Shown piece by piece: positions 41,652-49,039 of a stretch of DNA of 64,000 nt. The stretch spans positions 2,046,001 to 2,110,000 of the forward strand of contig CP111109.1 in NCBI GenBank assembly GCA_026314275.1, written 5' to 3'. A program made the position numbers and the translations under genes. The stretch's first letter is position 1, and each line of letters starts with the position of its first letter. The notes under the pieces are model-generated. The model was not told where the DNA came from. It saw only the letters and a list, made by a program, of their open reading frames with translations, and searched no databases. This DNA is from JAGOEY01 sp017997515. Lineage in GTDB: Bacteria; Pseudomonadota; Gammaproteobacteria; Burkholderiales; Burkholderiaceae_C.

Positions 41652-43318
41652 TTGTCTTTTCTCCAGGTGGTGAGGTCAATTTCAAAAACTTCAGCCGACT
41701 GCACAGGGGCAGCGGTGGGCAGCGCCGGTTTCAACGTGGTGGTAAGCGCCTCAATGGCGGCGACCTGTGTCTCGGCCGTAATCGGGTCGGCGCGGCGGGC
41801 ATGCACTTCGTCCAGCTTTCGCTCCAGGCGCTTGATCTGGCCTGCAGCGCGGCGGTCCCGGCCTTCTTCCAGACGGCTGGTGGGCAGTACGCCGATGGTG
41901 TTGGCCAGCAAGGCCTCGGTCACAAACCGGCCCTTGCCGTCAAACAGCCAGACGCGGCTGTCGTCAAACAGGTCGTACTCGGCCTGCAGCTTCTTGGCGT
42001 CGAACAGGGCCAGCGACTCGGCGTAATAAAAGCGGTTGTGCAGCCGCACGGTCTGGCGGCCCACGGTGACCTCTTCACGCGGACGGATGACGCTGCTCAT
42101 GTCCAGCTCGACGCTGACGCGCTGCAAGCCCGCCCAGACCTGGGCCGGGGTACGCCCGCCCAGCTTGTCCTGTGGCTGTTGGTGGTAGTGCGCCAGCCAG
42201 GTGGTGAAGCTGGCCACGTACTCCCGCAGGCTGGGCAGCTTGCGGGTCGGCTCCTTCTTGTTCAGGTCGGCGCTCAGGCGGCGGTTGGTCTCTGGTGCCA
42301 TGTCGTCGCCGCAGTACACCTGGCCACCGGCAAAGAACTTGTCGTGCTTGTCCCGCACGGTGCGAAACCAGCGCTCAATCCAGCCCTTGCCGTGCGGGTT
42401 GCCCGGCAGCGCGCCGATCATGCCGATGTCAAAGCGGCTGTAGTAGCCGGTGACCTCGTCGCTCAGCATCTTGGCGCGGTAGCCTGCACCGCGGTCAACG
42501 TACACCCAGGCGGGCACATGGTCATTCGTGCGCATGGCATGGCTCAAGGCGAACAGGGTGGACACGGCGCTTTCGCTTTCCGTAAACCAGATGCCGGGCA
42601 CGTAACCGCTCTTGATGTCGATGAAGGCCGTCAGCTCGGGCCGGAAAGGCTTGCCGGTGTTGGGGTGGCCCACGTAGCAGTCGCAGGTGTGGCCGTCGCC
42701 CGCATAAATCTCACCGACCAGCACTTCGTCCAGGCTGCGCCGCTGGAACTTCTGGCGGCGCAACTTGTGCAGGTGGGGGCCGATGCGGGCCGGGCTGAAC
42801 TTGCCCAGGGTGGCGGGCATGGTCTTCAGATAGCGCGCCACGCGGCTTTCCGTCACGTCTTCAAAGCCTTCTTCAACGAGCCTTGAAGCCACGTCGGCGT
42901 AGCCGGGCTTGCCTGGCAGGTTGAAGAGTGCGACGGCACGGACTTCCCAGCCGTAGTCCTGGCGGACGCGGCCTTTGTATTTCGGCAACAGCCCGGTCTT
43001 GCCTTGCTTGCGGTAGGCCGACAGGGCGCGCTTGATGGTGGGCACGGAGACGGTGGTCCAGCCCACCAGGCTCGCCAGGTGGCGCATGCGGGTATCCAGC
43101 TTGCCGGATTCGAACTGGGCAACAAACAACGCAGAGGCGTGGTTGATGCTCGCGCCACGTTCAACCAGGTCAGCCAGCGGCTTGAGCAATGACTCCATGA
43201 ATTCGGCCTGGCGCTTTTGGTCGTCATTTGCCGTCAGCCAGGCGTCATCCGGGTTCAGCGCTGCGGGCAGGTCATTCATGCTTCGGATTTCTTTGGCCAA
43301 TGCCAGAACTGAGCCCAT
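41648..43318 (-). CDS. Mu-type DDE transposase A
   Basis: 556 residues. The N-terminal DNA-binding domains include a helix-turn-helix ('GWTTVSVPTIKRALSAYRKQG'). The rve catalytic core follows: first Asp in 'EIYAGDGHTCDCYVG', second Asp in 'AWVYVDRGAGYRAK' and Glu in 'GKGWIERWFRTVRDKHDKFF'. A C-terminal Mu-transposase beta-barrel ('VTVGRQTVRLHNRFYYAESLALFDAKKLQAEYDLFDDSRVWLFD') comes next, then a basic tail for B and ClpX contacts. The family inserts with 5-bp duplications, as seen at the prophage ends. Confidence 0.94.
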   Translation of the reverse strand: MGSVLALAKEIRSMNDLPAALNPDDAWLTANDDQKRQAEFMESLLKPLADLVERGASINHASALFVAQFESGKLDTRMRHLASLVGWTTVSVPTIKRALSAYRKQGKTGLLPKYKGRVRQDYGWEVRAVALFNLPGKPGYADVASRLVEEGFEDVTESRVARYLKTMPATLGKFSPARIGPHLHKLRRQKFQRRSLDEVLVGEIYAGDGHTCDCYVGHPNTGKPFRPELTAFIDIKSGYVPGIWFTESESAVSTLFALSHAMRTNDHVPAWVYVDRGAGYRAKMLSDEVTGYYSRFDIGMIGALPGNPHGKGWIERWFRTVRDKHDKFFAGGQVYCGDDMAPETNRRLSADLNKKEPTRKLPSLREYVASFTTWLAHYHQQPQDKLGGRTPAQVWAGLQRVSVELDMSSVIRPREEVTVGRQTVRLHNRFYYAESLALFDAKKLQAEYDLFDDSRVWLFDGKGRFVTEALLANTIGVLPTSRLEEGRDRRAAGQIKRLERKLDEVHARRADPITAETQVAAIEALTTTLKPALPTAAPVQSAEVFEIDLTTWRKDK

Positions 43319-43363
43319 GTGGTTCTCCTATTGGGGGTCTGGTGGTAGGGCGTGAGCGAACGC

Positions 43364-44395
43364 TCAGCCCCGGCCCTTGGTTTTCGGGGCTTCTGGCGCA
43401 TTGGCGGGGCGCCCCTTGCCTTTGGGCTTGGCCTGGTCGCGCTCGTATTTGCGCAGCGCTTCCTCATGGCCATGCAGGGCGGCCAGCTCGGGCCACTCTT
43501 GCGCCACCGCCAAAATTTCGTCAGGCTGCAAAAACGCCAGCGCGTCGGGTTTGCTTGCAAAGTCGCTGTAGTTCAGGCCCAGCGCCTCGACGTAACGCGC
43601 GATTGCACCGTCGGCAATCACGCGCACGGCCACCAGCCCGGCCAGCGCCAGGTGGCCTGTGGGGTCGACCCACACACCGGCCTCGGCATGGCCCCGATAG
43701 CCCATCAGCTCGGTGCCCAGCGGCGCGAAGGAGTCAAGCGCCAGCTCGGCCTTTTTAACCAGCGCGGCAATCTCGGCGCGAATGTCAACCATCACGACCG
43801 GCACACCGGCATCGTCTTCACGCTGGTTGCGCTTGTTGAGCCGCTTCACGGCGCTGTCGCGCTCAGCCTCGGCCGTGTCCACCTGCGTTGACAGGTCGGT
43901 GTTGTTGGCCTGCAGGTCGCGGATACGCTGCCGCAACTCGCGAACGCTCAGGGCGTCAAGGTCGCCGTCTTCGCCTTCGGCCAGAAGGTCGTCAATGACG
44001 GCAGCGTCGGCGCTGGCCAGTGCCAGCACCTTGGATTTGGGCATGGTCAGCAGGCGCTCGCGCTCATCTGCGGAGCGGCTCAGCAAAAACTGGGTGTAGT
44101 TGATCGCGCGGTAAGCGCCCGTCTTTTCAAAGCCGCGCTCTTCGATCAGCGCAATGAACTCGCCGTGTTCGCAGTCAGCCTGCAGGCTGGCAAGGTCGAG
44201 ACCGGCGGCGATCATGCAGTGCATCGAACGGTTCATGTTCTGCGCAGCGCGATCAACGCGGGCATCTTTGGCGTCAGCCAGATTCAGGCCAAAGCGCGCG
44301 GCCAGAGCCAGAGTGGTTTCATTTAGTTCAAAAGTTGCAACGTTGCTACTTTCGGCAACGGCGTTGGAAGTGATTGATTTTTTAACCATGATCAA
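43364..44395 (-). CDS. Early protein with DUF3102-like domain
   Basis: 343 residues. The N-terminal part ('AAQNMNRSMHCMIAAGLDLASLQADCEHGEFIALIEERGFEKTGAYRAINYTQFL') follows the DUF3102 pattern of phage and plasmid proteins that sense or count rounds of replication. A coiled coil is at about residues 150-200 ('RELRQRIRDLQANNTDLSTQVDTAEAERDSAVKRLNKR'). The C-terminus is basic. It lies between the ner-like gene and transposase A, where BcepMu also carries such a gene. The function is unknown. Confidence 0.75.
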   Translation of the reverse strand: MIMVKKSITSNAVAESSNVATFELNETTLALAARFGLNLADAKDARVDRAAQNMNRSMHCMIAAGLDLASLQADCEHGEFIALIEERGFEKTGAYRAINYTQFLLSRSADERERLLTMPKSKVLALASADAAVIDDLLAEGEDGDLDALSVRELRQRIRDLQANNTDLSTQVDTAEAERDSAVKRLNKRNQREDDAGVPVVMVDIRAEIAALVKKAELALDSFAPLGTELMGYRGHAEAGVWVDPTGHLALAGLVAVRVIADGAIARYVEALGLNYSDFASKPDALAFLQPDEILAVAQEWPELAALHGHEEALRKYERDQAKPKGKGRPANAPEAPKTKGRG

Positions 44396-44628
44396 GCCGC
44401 CTTCTTAAGTCCAAAAGCCACAGCCACCTTGTGGCCCTCTCCGTACAACCCCTTGTTTACGCCGCGCACCACCTCCGAGACCGTGCGATAGGAAAACTGA
44501 TGACTTTCCGCAAACTGGCGCAGAGTCACACCCTTTTCCTGCAACTGACGCTTGGCCTCTTCGGGCGTGCTGGCCCGGATGACCGGAATGTTCTCGATCG
44601 TGGTTTTTTTGGTTTTCTTTTCTGCCAT
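44392..44628 (-). CDS. BcepMu gp16-family DNA-binding protein (ner position)
   Basis: 78 residues, with helix-turn-helix 'VTLRQFAESHQFSYRTVSEVVRGVNKGLYGEGHKVAVAFGL', which fits the BcepMu gp16 family (TIGR04111). It is the first gene of the leftward early operon, next to the divergent repressor. By position it plays the role of Mu Ner, damping early transcription and the repressor promoter. Confidence 0.85.
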   Translation of the reverse strand: MAEKKTKKTTIENIPVIRASTPEEAKRQLQEKGVTLRQFAESHQFSYRTVSEVVRGVNKGLYGEGHKVAVAFGLKKAA

Positions 44629-44663
44629 ATGACCCCTTTTGTTGACAGTTGATTAGCAGGTAT

Positions 44664-44687
44664 TGAACTGTGACGAATCATAGTTCA
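44664..44687. promoter_or_regulatory. Operator-like dyad over the early -10
   Basis: Arms TGAACTGTGA and TCATAGTTCA around a 4-nt centre (9 of 10 complementary). It covers the -10 of the early promoter, so binding of the S24 repressor or the ner-like protein would block early transcription. Confidence 0.65.
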
Positions 44688-44705
44688 ACAAAACGACAAC
44701 AACAA
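44677..44705 (-). promoter_or_regulatory. Early promoter (leftward)
   Basis: Minus-strand TTGTTG (44700-44705), 17-nt spacer, TATGAT (44677-44682). A good sigma70 promoter for the early operon. Its -10 lies inside an operator-like dyad. Confidence 0.7.
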
Positions 44706-44741
44706 GAGATTTGGTGTACTTTTGTTGAATTTTTTTAAAAT
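44684..44741. promoter_or_regulatory. Second dyad and weak rightward repressor promoter
   Basis: A perfect 10-bp inverted repeat TTCAACAAAA (44684-44693) / TTTTGTTGAA (44720-44729). Overlapping it on the plus strand are TTGGTG (44711-44716) and TTAAAA/TAAAAT (44735-44741), a possible promoter for the repressor with an overlong 18-19-nt spacer. This suggests a second regulatory protein site or autoregulation. Confidence 0.5.
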
Positions 44742-44849
44742 AGCCATCGAATTGGGGTGGCCGCAGGGACTATGCAGACCGTTTTGTGGGTGCGATACTT
44801 CGAATTTATTCACGGTGTATTCACTGTGAATGAACAACGAGAGAGTGCT

Positions 44850-45491
44850 ATGTCAACAAACGTGGAAATGGGCGGCCGTATCAAGGAAGAGCGGCAGAGG
44901 ATCGGTCTTGCACAGGCGGACTTCGGCTCGAAGTGCGGGGTTAGCAAAACGTCGCAGTTCAACTACGAATCCGGGGAGCGTTCACCGGACGCCGAGTACC
45001 TCGCCAAAGCAGGTGAGCTGGCCGTGGATGTGCTTTATGTCGTTACCGGGAAACGTTCCCAATCCGCGAACGATGAATACGTGGTGATTCACCGGCATAA
45101 AAACGTAGCCGCCAGCGCCGGCATGGGTGCCATCAACGGACATGACGACGAAACGGAAGGCCTTTGCTTTCGACGCAGTTGGCTTAACAAGAGACGCCTG
45201 CAATCAAGCATGCTCAAGGTCATCGATGTGACAGGGGACTCCATGGTGGGCAAGCTGTCGGATGGTGATCAAGTGCTGATCGACATGTCTCAAACCACCC
45301 CAAAAAGCGGCTATGCCTATGTGCTGTTGCAGGGCGACGAACTCCTGGTGAAGTACGTACAACTTTTGCCGGATGGGATTCTTCGTGTGAGCAGCGAAAA
45401 CCAGTCTTACAAGCCCTACGACATTGACCTGACAAAAACATCCGACGTATCCATCCTGGGGCGGGTAGTGGCATCAACCCACGAGTGGTGA
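44850..45491 (+). CDS. S24-type phage repressor
   Basis: 213 residues from the ATG at 44850 (GAGAG upstream). N-terminal XRE helix-turn-helix: 'MGGRIKEERQRIGLAQADFGSKCGVSKTSQFNYESGERSPDAEYLAKAG'. C-terminal LexA/S24 domain: 'VTGDSMVGKLSDGDQVLIDMSQTTPKSGYAYVLLQGDELLVKYVQLL' with the catalytic Ser in GDSM and the Lys in 'LVKYV'. It should keep lysogeny and may self-cleave on RecA activation, unlike the non-cleavable Mu c repressor. Frame extensions upstream to 44757 cross the promoter region and are unlikely. Confidence 0.9.
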   Translation: MSTNVEMGGRIKEERQRIGLAQADFGSKCGVSKTSQFNYESGERSPDAEYLAKAGELAVDVLYVVTGKRSQSANDEYVVIHRHKNVAASAGMGAINGHDDETEGLCFRRSWLNKRRLQSSMLKVIDVTGDSMVGKLSDGDQVLIDMSQTTPKSGYAYVLLQGDELLVKYVQLLPDGILRVSSENQSYKPYDIDLTKTSDVSILGRVVASTHEW

Positions 45492-45498
45492 TTCAAAA

Positions 45499-46545
45499 AT
45501 GAAAATTCACGGTCGACCTATCCACCCGTTCCTTCTGAAAATCCTCATCGTCTGCTCCCTGGCCATTGGGGTGCTCGTTGGTGTGGGGGTGTGGAAATAC
45601 CTCACAGGCAGAAGTCCAGAATTTTCATTAAGCGCTTTTCTGCTGTTGATGGTCGCTGTGGCTGTGATGGTGTTCGCATGGCTGGCGCGCAGTGGTGCCA
45701 ACAAGCCAAAGCAGATACGCCCCTCTCGCCCCAAGCAGCCGGAGCATCAACCTTCACCCAAGCCAGCGGGCCGCGGTTATGCGCAAGCCACCGACGACCA
45801 ACTGCGCCAACAGTTCACAACCATAAGTGAATGGGTAAGCCATGCCAACACGCCCGATGAGCGGCAGCAAGTCATGGAGCTGGTTCGCCTCAACTACCCG
45901 CAGTTTCAGGAGGCGGCAAGGCACTTTTTGACCACCGGAGAGAGCCTAGACACGATTGAGAAGACTACGAGCAAGAAGCAGCTCGAAGACAGCGCTGAGA
46001 TTGCGCGAAAAAGCCAAACTGCGATGTTCAACGCGCTTCCTTTTGCTGTTGACCTAAGCACCCGTGCCAAACAAGAGGGCAGCTTGAGCGACCTGATAAG
46101 CGAAGCAAGAGCGCACCTGAAATCTGCCCCGGCCCCCGCGCCGCAAGCTTGGCAGACCACTTTAGGCGCTGGTTTCCATGAAATTGACCGACTTGTTTCT
46201 GTGGGTGATTGGGATAGTGCACGTGTCGCCCTGCAACACATTGCCTACGACATGCCCAAAGCAGATCCACAGACCAAGGCTGATTTCACCGCTGCAATGT
46301 GCCAGTTCGCCGTACGCGACCCACTGTTTCAGAGCGTGATGGAGGCCATCACTCCGCTGGTTTTGCAGACTCCTGGCATACGCCAAGCACAGATTTACGC
46401 AGGCTGGGCTCCCGAAAAAAAAGAGCTTGTTCGTTATGTTCTGTATTACGCCGCCGAGTCTGGGCAGCTTGTGCGGGTTAAAAAGGGCAACAGCTACCAG
46501 CTGTATCCGAAGGGCTTCACTCCACCAGCCAAGCAATCGACATGA
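45499..46545 (+). CDS. Unknown membrane protein beside the repressor
   Basis: 348 residues. Two N-terminal transmembrane segments ('ILIVCSLAIGVLVGVGVWKYL', 'FLLLMVAVAVMVFAWLA') are followed by a Pro/Lys linker and a helical cytoplasmic domain of about 250 residues ('DQLRQQFTTISEWVSHANTPDERQQVMELVRLNYPQFQEAARHFL', 'ARVALQHIAYDMPKADPQTKADFTAAMCQF'). The gene starts 7 bp after the repressor and is probably expressed with it in the lysogen. I recognise no family. Genes at this place in temperate phages often alter host immunity to other phages; that is inference only. Confidence 0.75.
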   Translation: MKIHGRPIHPFLLKILIVCSLAIGVLVGVGVWKYLTGRSPEFSLSAFLLLMVAVAVMVFAWLARSGANKPKQIRPSRPKQPEHQPSPKPAGRGYAQATDDQLRQQFTTISEWVSHANTPDERQQVMELVRLNYPQFQEAARHFLTTGESLDTIEKTTSKKQLEDSAEIARKSQTAMFNALPFAVDLSTRAKQEGSLSDLISEARAHLKSAPAPAPQAWQTTLGAGFHEIDRLVSVGDWDSARVALQHIAYDMPKADPQTKADFTAAMCQFAVRDPLFQSVMEAITPLVLQTPGIRQAQIYAGWAPEKKELVRYVLYYAAESGQLVRVKKGNSYQLYPKGFTPPAKQST

Positions 46546-46557
46546 GCAGCAAGTGAT

Positions 46558-46749
46558 TCAAGCCATCAAGCGCTGGTACAACGGCAAGCCCGCGCCCTGG
46601 GCGGGTGCGCGGTCACACGGTGATGGGTGGGTGCCGGGTGCAGCCAGAAGGTGCTCCAGCAGCCATTGGTGCAGCCTGGCAATCTCGGCGGCAGGCAGCG
46701 TCCTTGCGACACTAAAAGCGCGTTGGTGCGCGTCATTCAAATCAGGCAT
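46558..46749 (-). CDS. Small hypothetical protein, antisense in lysogeny region
   Basis: 63 residues from an ATG at 46749 (MPDLNDAHQRAFSVARTLPAAEIARLHQWLLEHLL...), convergent with the membrane-protein gene. The helical N-terminal half looks protein-like. No promoter or strong ribosome site was found, so the evidence is limited to composition and an otherwise empty gap. Confidence 0.4.
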   Translation of the reverse strand: MPDLNDAHQRAFSVARTLPAAEIARLHQWLLEHLLAAPGTHPSPCDRAPAQGAGLPLYQRLMA

Positions 46750-46804
46750 GGGGTTCTCAATTGGGTGAAAGCGTAAGTTCACCACGCCCGAGAAAAAAAG
46801 CTTG

Positions 46805-46849
46805 GGTGCAACGCTTCACCAAGACGTAATCGGGCCATTTCCAGACATT
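46805..46849 (+). promoter_or_regulatory. Putative Mor-dependent late promoter, lysis-packaging operon
   Basis: GGTGCAACGCTTCACC (46805-46820), two mismatches from the perfect palindrome, then AAGAC as at two other sites, and GACATT exactly 23 nt downstream (46844-46849). The expected start near 46856 lies inside the hairpin of the following terminator. Confidence 0.6.
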
Positions 46850-46850
46850 A

Positions 46851-46879
46851 GGGGCTGCAAGTTTTTGCAGTCCCTTTTT
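46851..46879 (+). terminator. Intrinsic terminator at the start of the lysis leader
   Basis: Stem of 10 bp (GGGGCTGCAA 46851-46860 / TTGCAGTCCC 46865-46874, one G-T pair), loop GTTT, then TTTTT. It would stop read-through from the repressor operon. A transcript starting near 46856 lacks the first half of the 5' arm and would escape it. Confidence 0.8.
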
Positions 46880-46896
46880 ACTTTCTGGAGAGTCCC

Positions 46897-47268
46897 ATGC
46901 TCAACAAGTTTTCGCGGCTGTTGCCCTGGCTGCTGTGGTCGGTAGTGCTGTCTGTGGCGGCACTCTATGTGCAGAGCCATTACCCCGGCAATGTGATGGC
47001 CGTCACGCTGTACAAGATGCACCTCATGTCGCTCGGTGGCTGGGGCGGTTATTGGCTCGACCGCGCCCTGTTTCCCTACGACCGCCCCCACGCCTACCTG
47101 GAGGAGCCCGAGCTGGTTGCGGGGCCTCTGGTCAATCCGCTTGCCGAGGCGCGTGATGGAGCCATGGCGTATTGCACAGGCATTGCCCGCGACTCGTTTG
47201 GCCTGGCCATGATTCGCCGCGCGATCATCGTCGCGGCCTCCCTGCTGTGCGTGGGCCTGGGGGCCTGA
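46897..47268 (+). CDS. Phage holin (Mu-like)
   Basis: 123 residues: transmembrane segments at the N-terminus ('LLPWLLWSVVLSVAALYV'), around residues 40-60 ('LYKMHLMSLGGWGGYWLDRALF') and at the C-terminus ('MIRRAIIVAASLLCVGLG'). The pattern fits the putative holins that precede lysozyme in Mu relatives. CTGGAGAG gives a strong ribosome site. The stop overlaps the endolysin start (TGATG). Confidence 0.8.
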   Translation: MLNKFSRLLPWLLWSVVLSVAALYVQSHYPGNVMAVTLYKMHLMSLGGWGGYWLDRALFPYDRPHAYLEEPELVAGPLVNPLAEARDGAMAYCTGIARDSFGLAMIRRAIIVAASLLCVGLGA

Positions 47269-47978
47269 TGTCGAGCCCCGGCAACCGGGCGCGGTGGTGG
47301 GACAGCCGCTTTGCCAAGTCCACCACGCCCACACGTTTTGTTTCGCCAGCGCAGGCACCGGTAGCCGCCGCTGCGCGCCTGGTGCTGTGGCTGTTTGGCG
47401 CGCTGGTCGTCTTCGGCTTTGTGATGGTGGGAGTGGCCTGCGCGCAGACGATTCCGCGCGATGCCCATCAACACAAAAACATGCTGAAGCGTGAGGCGCA
47501 GCGGGTGTGGGGCCTGAACGCACCCGTGGCAACCTTTGCAGCACAGATCCACCAAGAGAGCCGGTGGCGGGCCGATGCGCGCAGCCCGGTGGGTGCGCAG
47601 GGTCTGGCGCAGTTCATGCCCGCCACAGCGCAGTGGATCGGTGGTGTTTATGGCGACTTGGGTGACCGCGCCCCCATGAACCCCGCCTGGGCCATCCGTG
47701 GCCTGGTCACCTACGACAAATGGCTGGCCGACCGCATCACAGCAGACACGCCGTGCGAGGAAATGGCCTTTGTGCTGGCGGCTTACAACGGTGGGCTGGG
47801 CTGGGTCTACAAGCGGCAAAAGCTGAGCCCGCAGCCAGGCGTTTGTATGGGGGCCACCTGCACCATCAACCCGGGTGTGTCCGCAGCAAGCCAGCGCGAA
47901 AACCAGCACTACCCCGAGGTGATCTTGCGCAAATATGAGCCGCTCTACCAGGCCTGGGGCCGTGGGAGCTGCCCATGA
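47268..47978 (+). CDS. Endolysin: membrane-anchored lytic transglycosylase
   Basis: 236 residues. A signal-anchor-like helix ('LVLWLFGALVVFGFVMVGVACA') is followed by an SLT/goose-lysozyme-like domain: catalytic Glu in 'FAAQIHQESRW', then 'GAQGLAQFMPATAQW' and 'LAAYNGGLGWVYK'. It cuts the glycan strand of peptidoglycan. The anchor suggests SAR-type release. The start overlaps the holin stop; a longer frame extension lies within the holin gene. Confidence 0.88.
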   Translation: MSSPGNRARWWDSRFAKSTTPTRFVSPAQAPVAAAARLVLWLFGALVVFGFVMVGVACAQTIPRDAHQHKNMLKREAQRVWGLNAPVATFAAQIHQESRWRADARSPVGAQGLAQFMPATAQWIGGVYGDLGDRAPMNPAWAIRGLVTYDKWLADRITADTPCEEMAFVLAAYNGGLGWVYKRQKLSPQPGVCMGATCTINPGVSAASQRENQHYPEVILRKYEPLYQAWGRGSCP

Positions 47979-48508
47979 CAGGCGCACGCAAATGGGCCGC
48001 TCTGGTCGCCATCGTGGCGGTGGCCATCGGTGTGGGTCTGTTCGCCTGGAGCTTCTATGCACTGGGGGGCAAGACTGAAAAGGTCAACACCGCCAAGGCA
48101 GAAACCAAGGCCACGGTGCGCGCTGCGAACAAAGCCAATGCAAAGGTGCGCGCCGATCTGGACCGCGCCGCTGTCACAGGCCAGGCGCGCGAGGCAGACC
48201 GTGCCCGCTTGGACGAACTTTTCAACTCTCTCAATCAGGAGGCGAACCATGCGCCATCTTCTGCTGACGACTATGTGCTGCCTGATGAGCGCTTGCGCAT
48301 CTGGCGTGACGCCAACGCTGGACGAAGCACCAGCAGTGATGCCCCAGGCCGCGCTGACCAAGGTGCCGCAGACGCTGCCGCAGCCAGCATCGGGGGCCAT
48401 CCAAGCGCTGGAGGGCAACCACCGGCAGGTGGCGCTGGCCTACCACCAGCTGGCGTCGCAAATGTGCCAGCTGCTGGCGTTTCTGCAGCTGTCAACGGAG
48501 GGCTGTGA
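47975..48508 (+). CDS. Rz-like inner-membrane spanin
   Basis: 177 residues: an N-terminal transmembrane segment ('WAALVAIVAVAIGVGLFAWSFYALGG') and a long helix rich in Ala, Lys and Arg up to residue 110, then a low-complexity Gly/Pro/Ala tail that coincides with the overlapping Rz1 frame. It fuses the inner and outer membranes together with Rz1. It overlaps the endolysin by 4 nt. Confidence 0.8.
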   Translation: MTGARKWAALVAIVAVAIGVGLFAWSFYALGGKTEKVNTAKAETKATVRAANKANAKVRADLDRAAVTGQAREADRARLDELFNSLNQEANHAPSSADDYVLPDERLRIWRDANAGRSTSSDAPGRADQGAADAAAASIGGHPSAGGQPPAGGAGLPPAGVANVPAAGVSAAVNGGL

Positions 48509-48548
48509 GCCTTGGACGAAAAGTACCACGAACAAGCCAGCGCCCTAG
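48249..48548 (+). CDS. Rz1-like outer-membrane lipoprotein spanin (nested)
   Basis: 99 residues in the second frame inside and past the Rz gene. The lipoprotein signal MRHLLLTTMCCLMSAC has a lipobox ending in Cys, then a Pro-containing mature part ('EAPAVMPQAALTKVPQTLPQPASG'). AGGAGG lies 6 nt before the ATG, one of the best ribosome sites in the window. Nested Rz/Rz1 pairs are typical of tailed phages. Confidence 0.88.
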   Translation: MRHLLLTTMCCLMSACASGVTPTLDEAPAVMPQAALTKVPQTLPQPASGAIQALEGNHRQVALAYHQLASQMCQLLAFLQLSTEGCEPWTKSTTNKPAP

Positions 48549-48745
48549 AGCAGGCGCAGCGCGATGAAGCGCTGCGCGTGATCCAGGCGCTGGCACAACC
48601 GAATGGCAGCGGCCGAGCCGACTGCCAAGACTGTGGCGACCCCATCCCCCGTGAACGGCGCTCGGCAGTGCCCAACGCGATCCGCTGCGCCGCCTGCCAA
48701 ACCATTTTTGAAAGCAAAGGAAAACGCCATGTCAGCTCCCGGTGA
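48512..48745 (+). CDS. TraR/DksA-type zinc-finger protein
   Basis: 77 residues with a C4 zinc finger: 'CQDCGDPIPRERRSAVPNAIRCAACQTIFE'. Such short DksA/TraR proteins bind the RNA-polymerase secondary channel and alter transcription without ppGpp. The start is a TTG at 48512 with GGAGG upstream. It overlaps both Rz1 and the next gene. Confidence 0.88.
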   Translation: MDEKYHEQASALEQAQRDEALRVIQALAQPNGSGRADCQDCGDPIPRERRSAVPNAIRCAACQTIFESKGKRHVSSR

Positions 48746-49037
48746 AGGACAACCACAACACAACGCAATCGGCACGGAAGCGCTGGTGCAGCTCGCCGAA
48801 GTCAGAGGTCAGCTCACCATGATTGCCCAGCTGATACAGACCAACCACGGGGCGACGCACCAGCGTATTGATGACCTTCGGCAGACGGTTGAAACCCGGT
48901 TTTCCGGTGTCGAAGACCGGCTTGAAACCATTGAGCAAAACGAGCGCAGCACCGCCATTCGTGCCGCCGGCACAGGTGCTTTTTCCGGGGCCATCGTGGC
49001 AGGCGCGATTGAGCTGATGAAGCATTTCGGCCGCTAA
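48729..49037 (+). CDS. DUF2730-like coiled-coil membrane protein
   Basis: 102 residues: a central coiled coil ('EVRGQLTMIAQLIQTNHGATHQRIDDLRQTVETRFSGVEDRLETIEQNERS') and a C-terminal hydrophobic segment ('GTGAFSGAIVAGAIELM'). This matches the type of protein encoded before terminase in Mu relatives (gp25 position). The function is unknown. AAGGAAA precedes the ATG. Confidence 0.7.
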   Translation: MSAPGEGQPQHNAIGTEALVQLAEVRGQLTMIAQLIQTNHGATHQRIDDLRQTVETRFSGVEDRLETIEQNERSTAIRAAGTGAFSGAIVAGAIELMKHFGR

Positions 49038-49039
49038 GC

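Noticed and set aside
42195..42215. GGTGAAGCTGG inside the transposase gene as a fifth late site
   Set aside because: Only the first half of the palindrome matches, there is no NACANT at +23, and it lies within coding sequence in no useful position.
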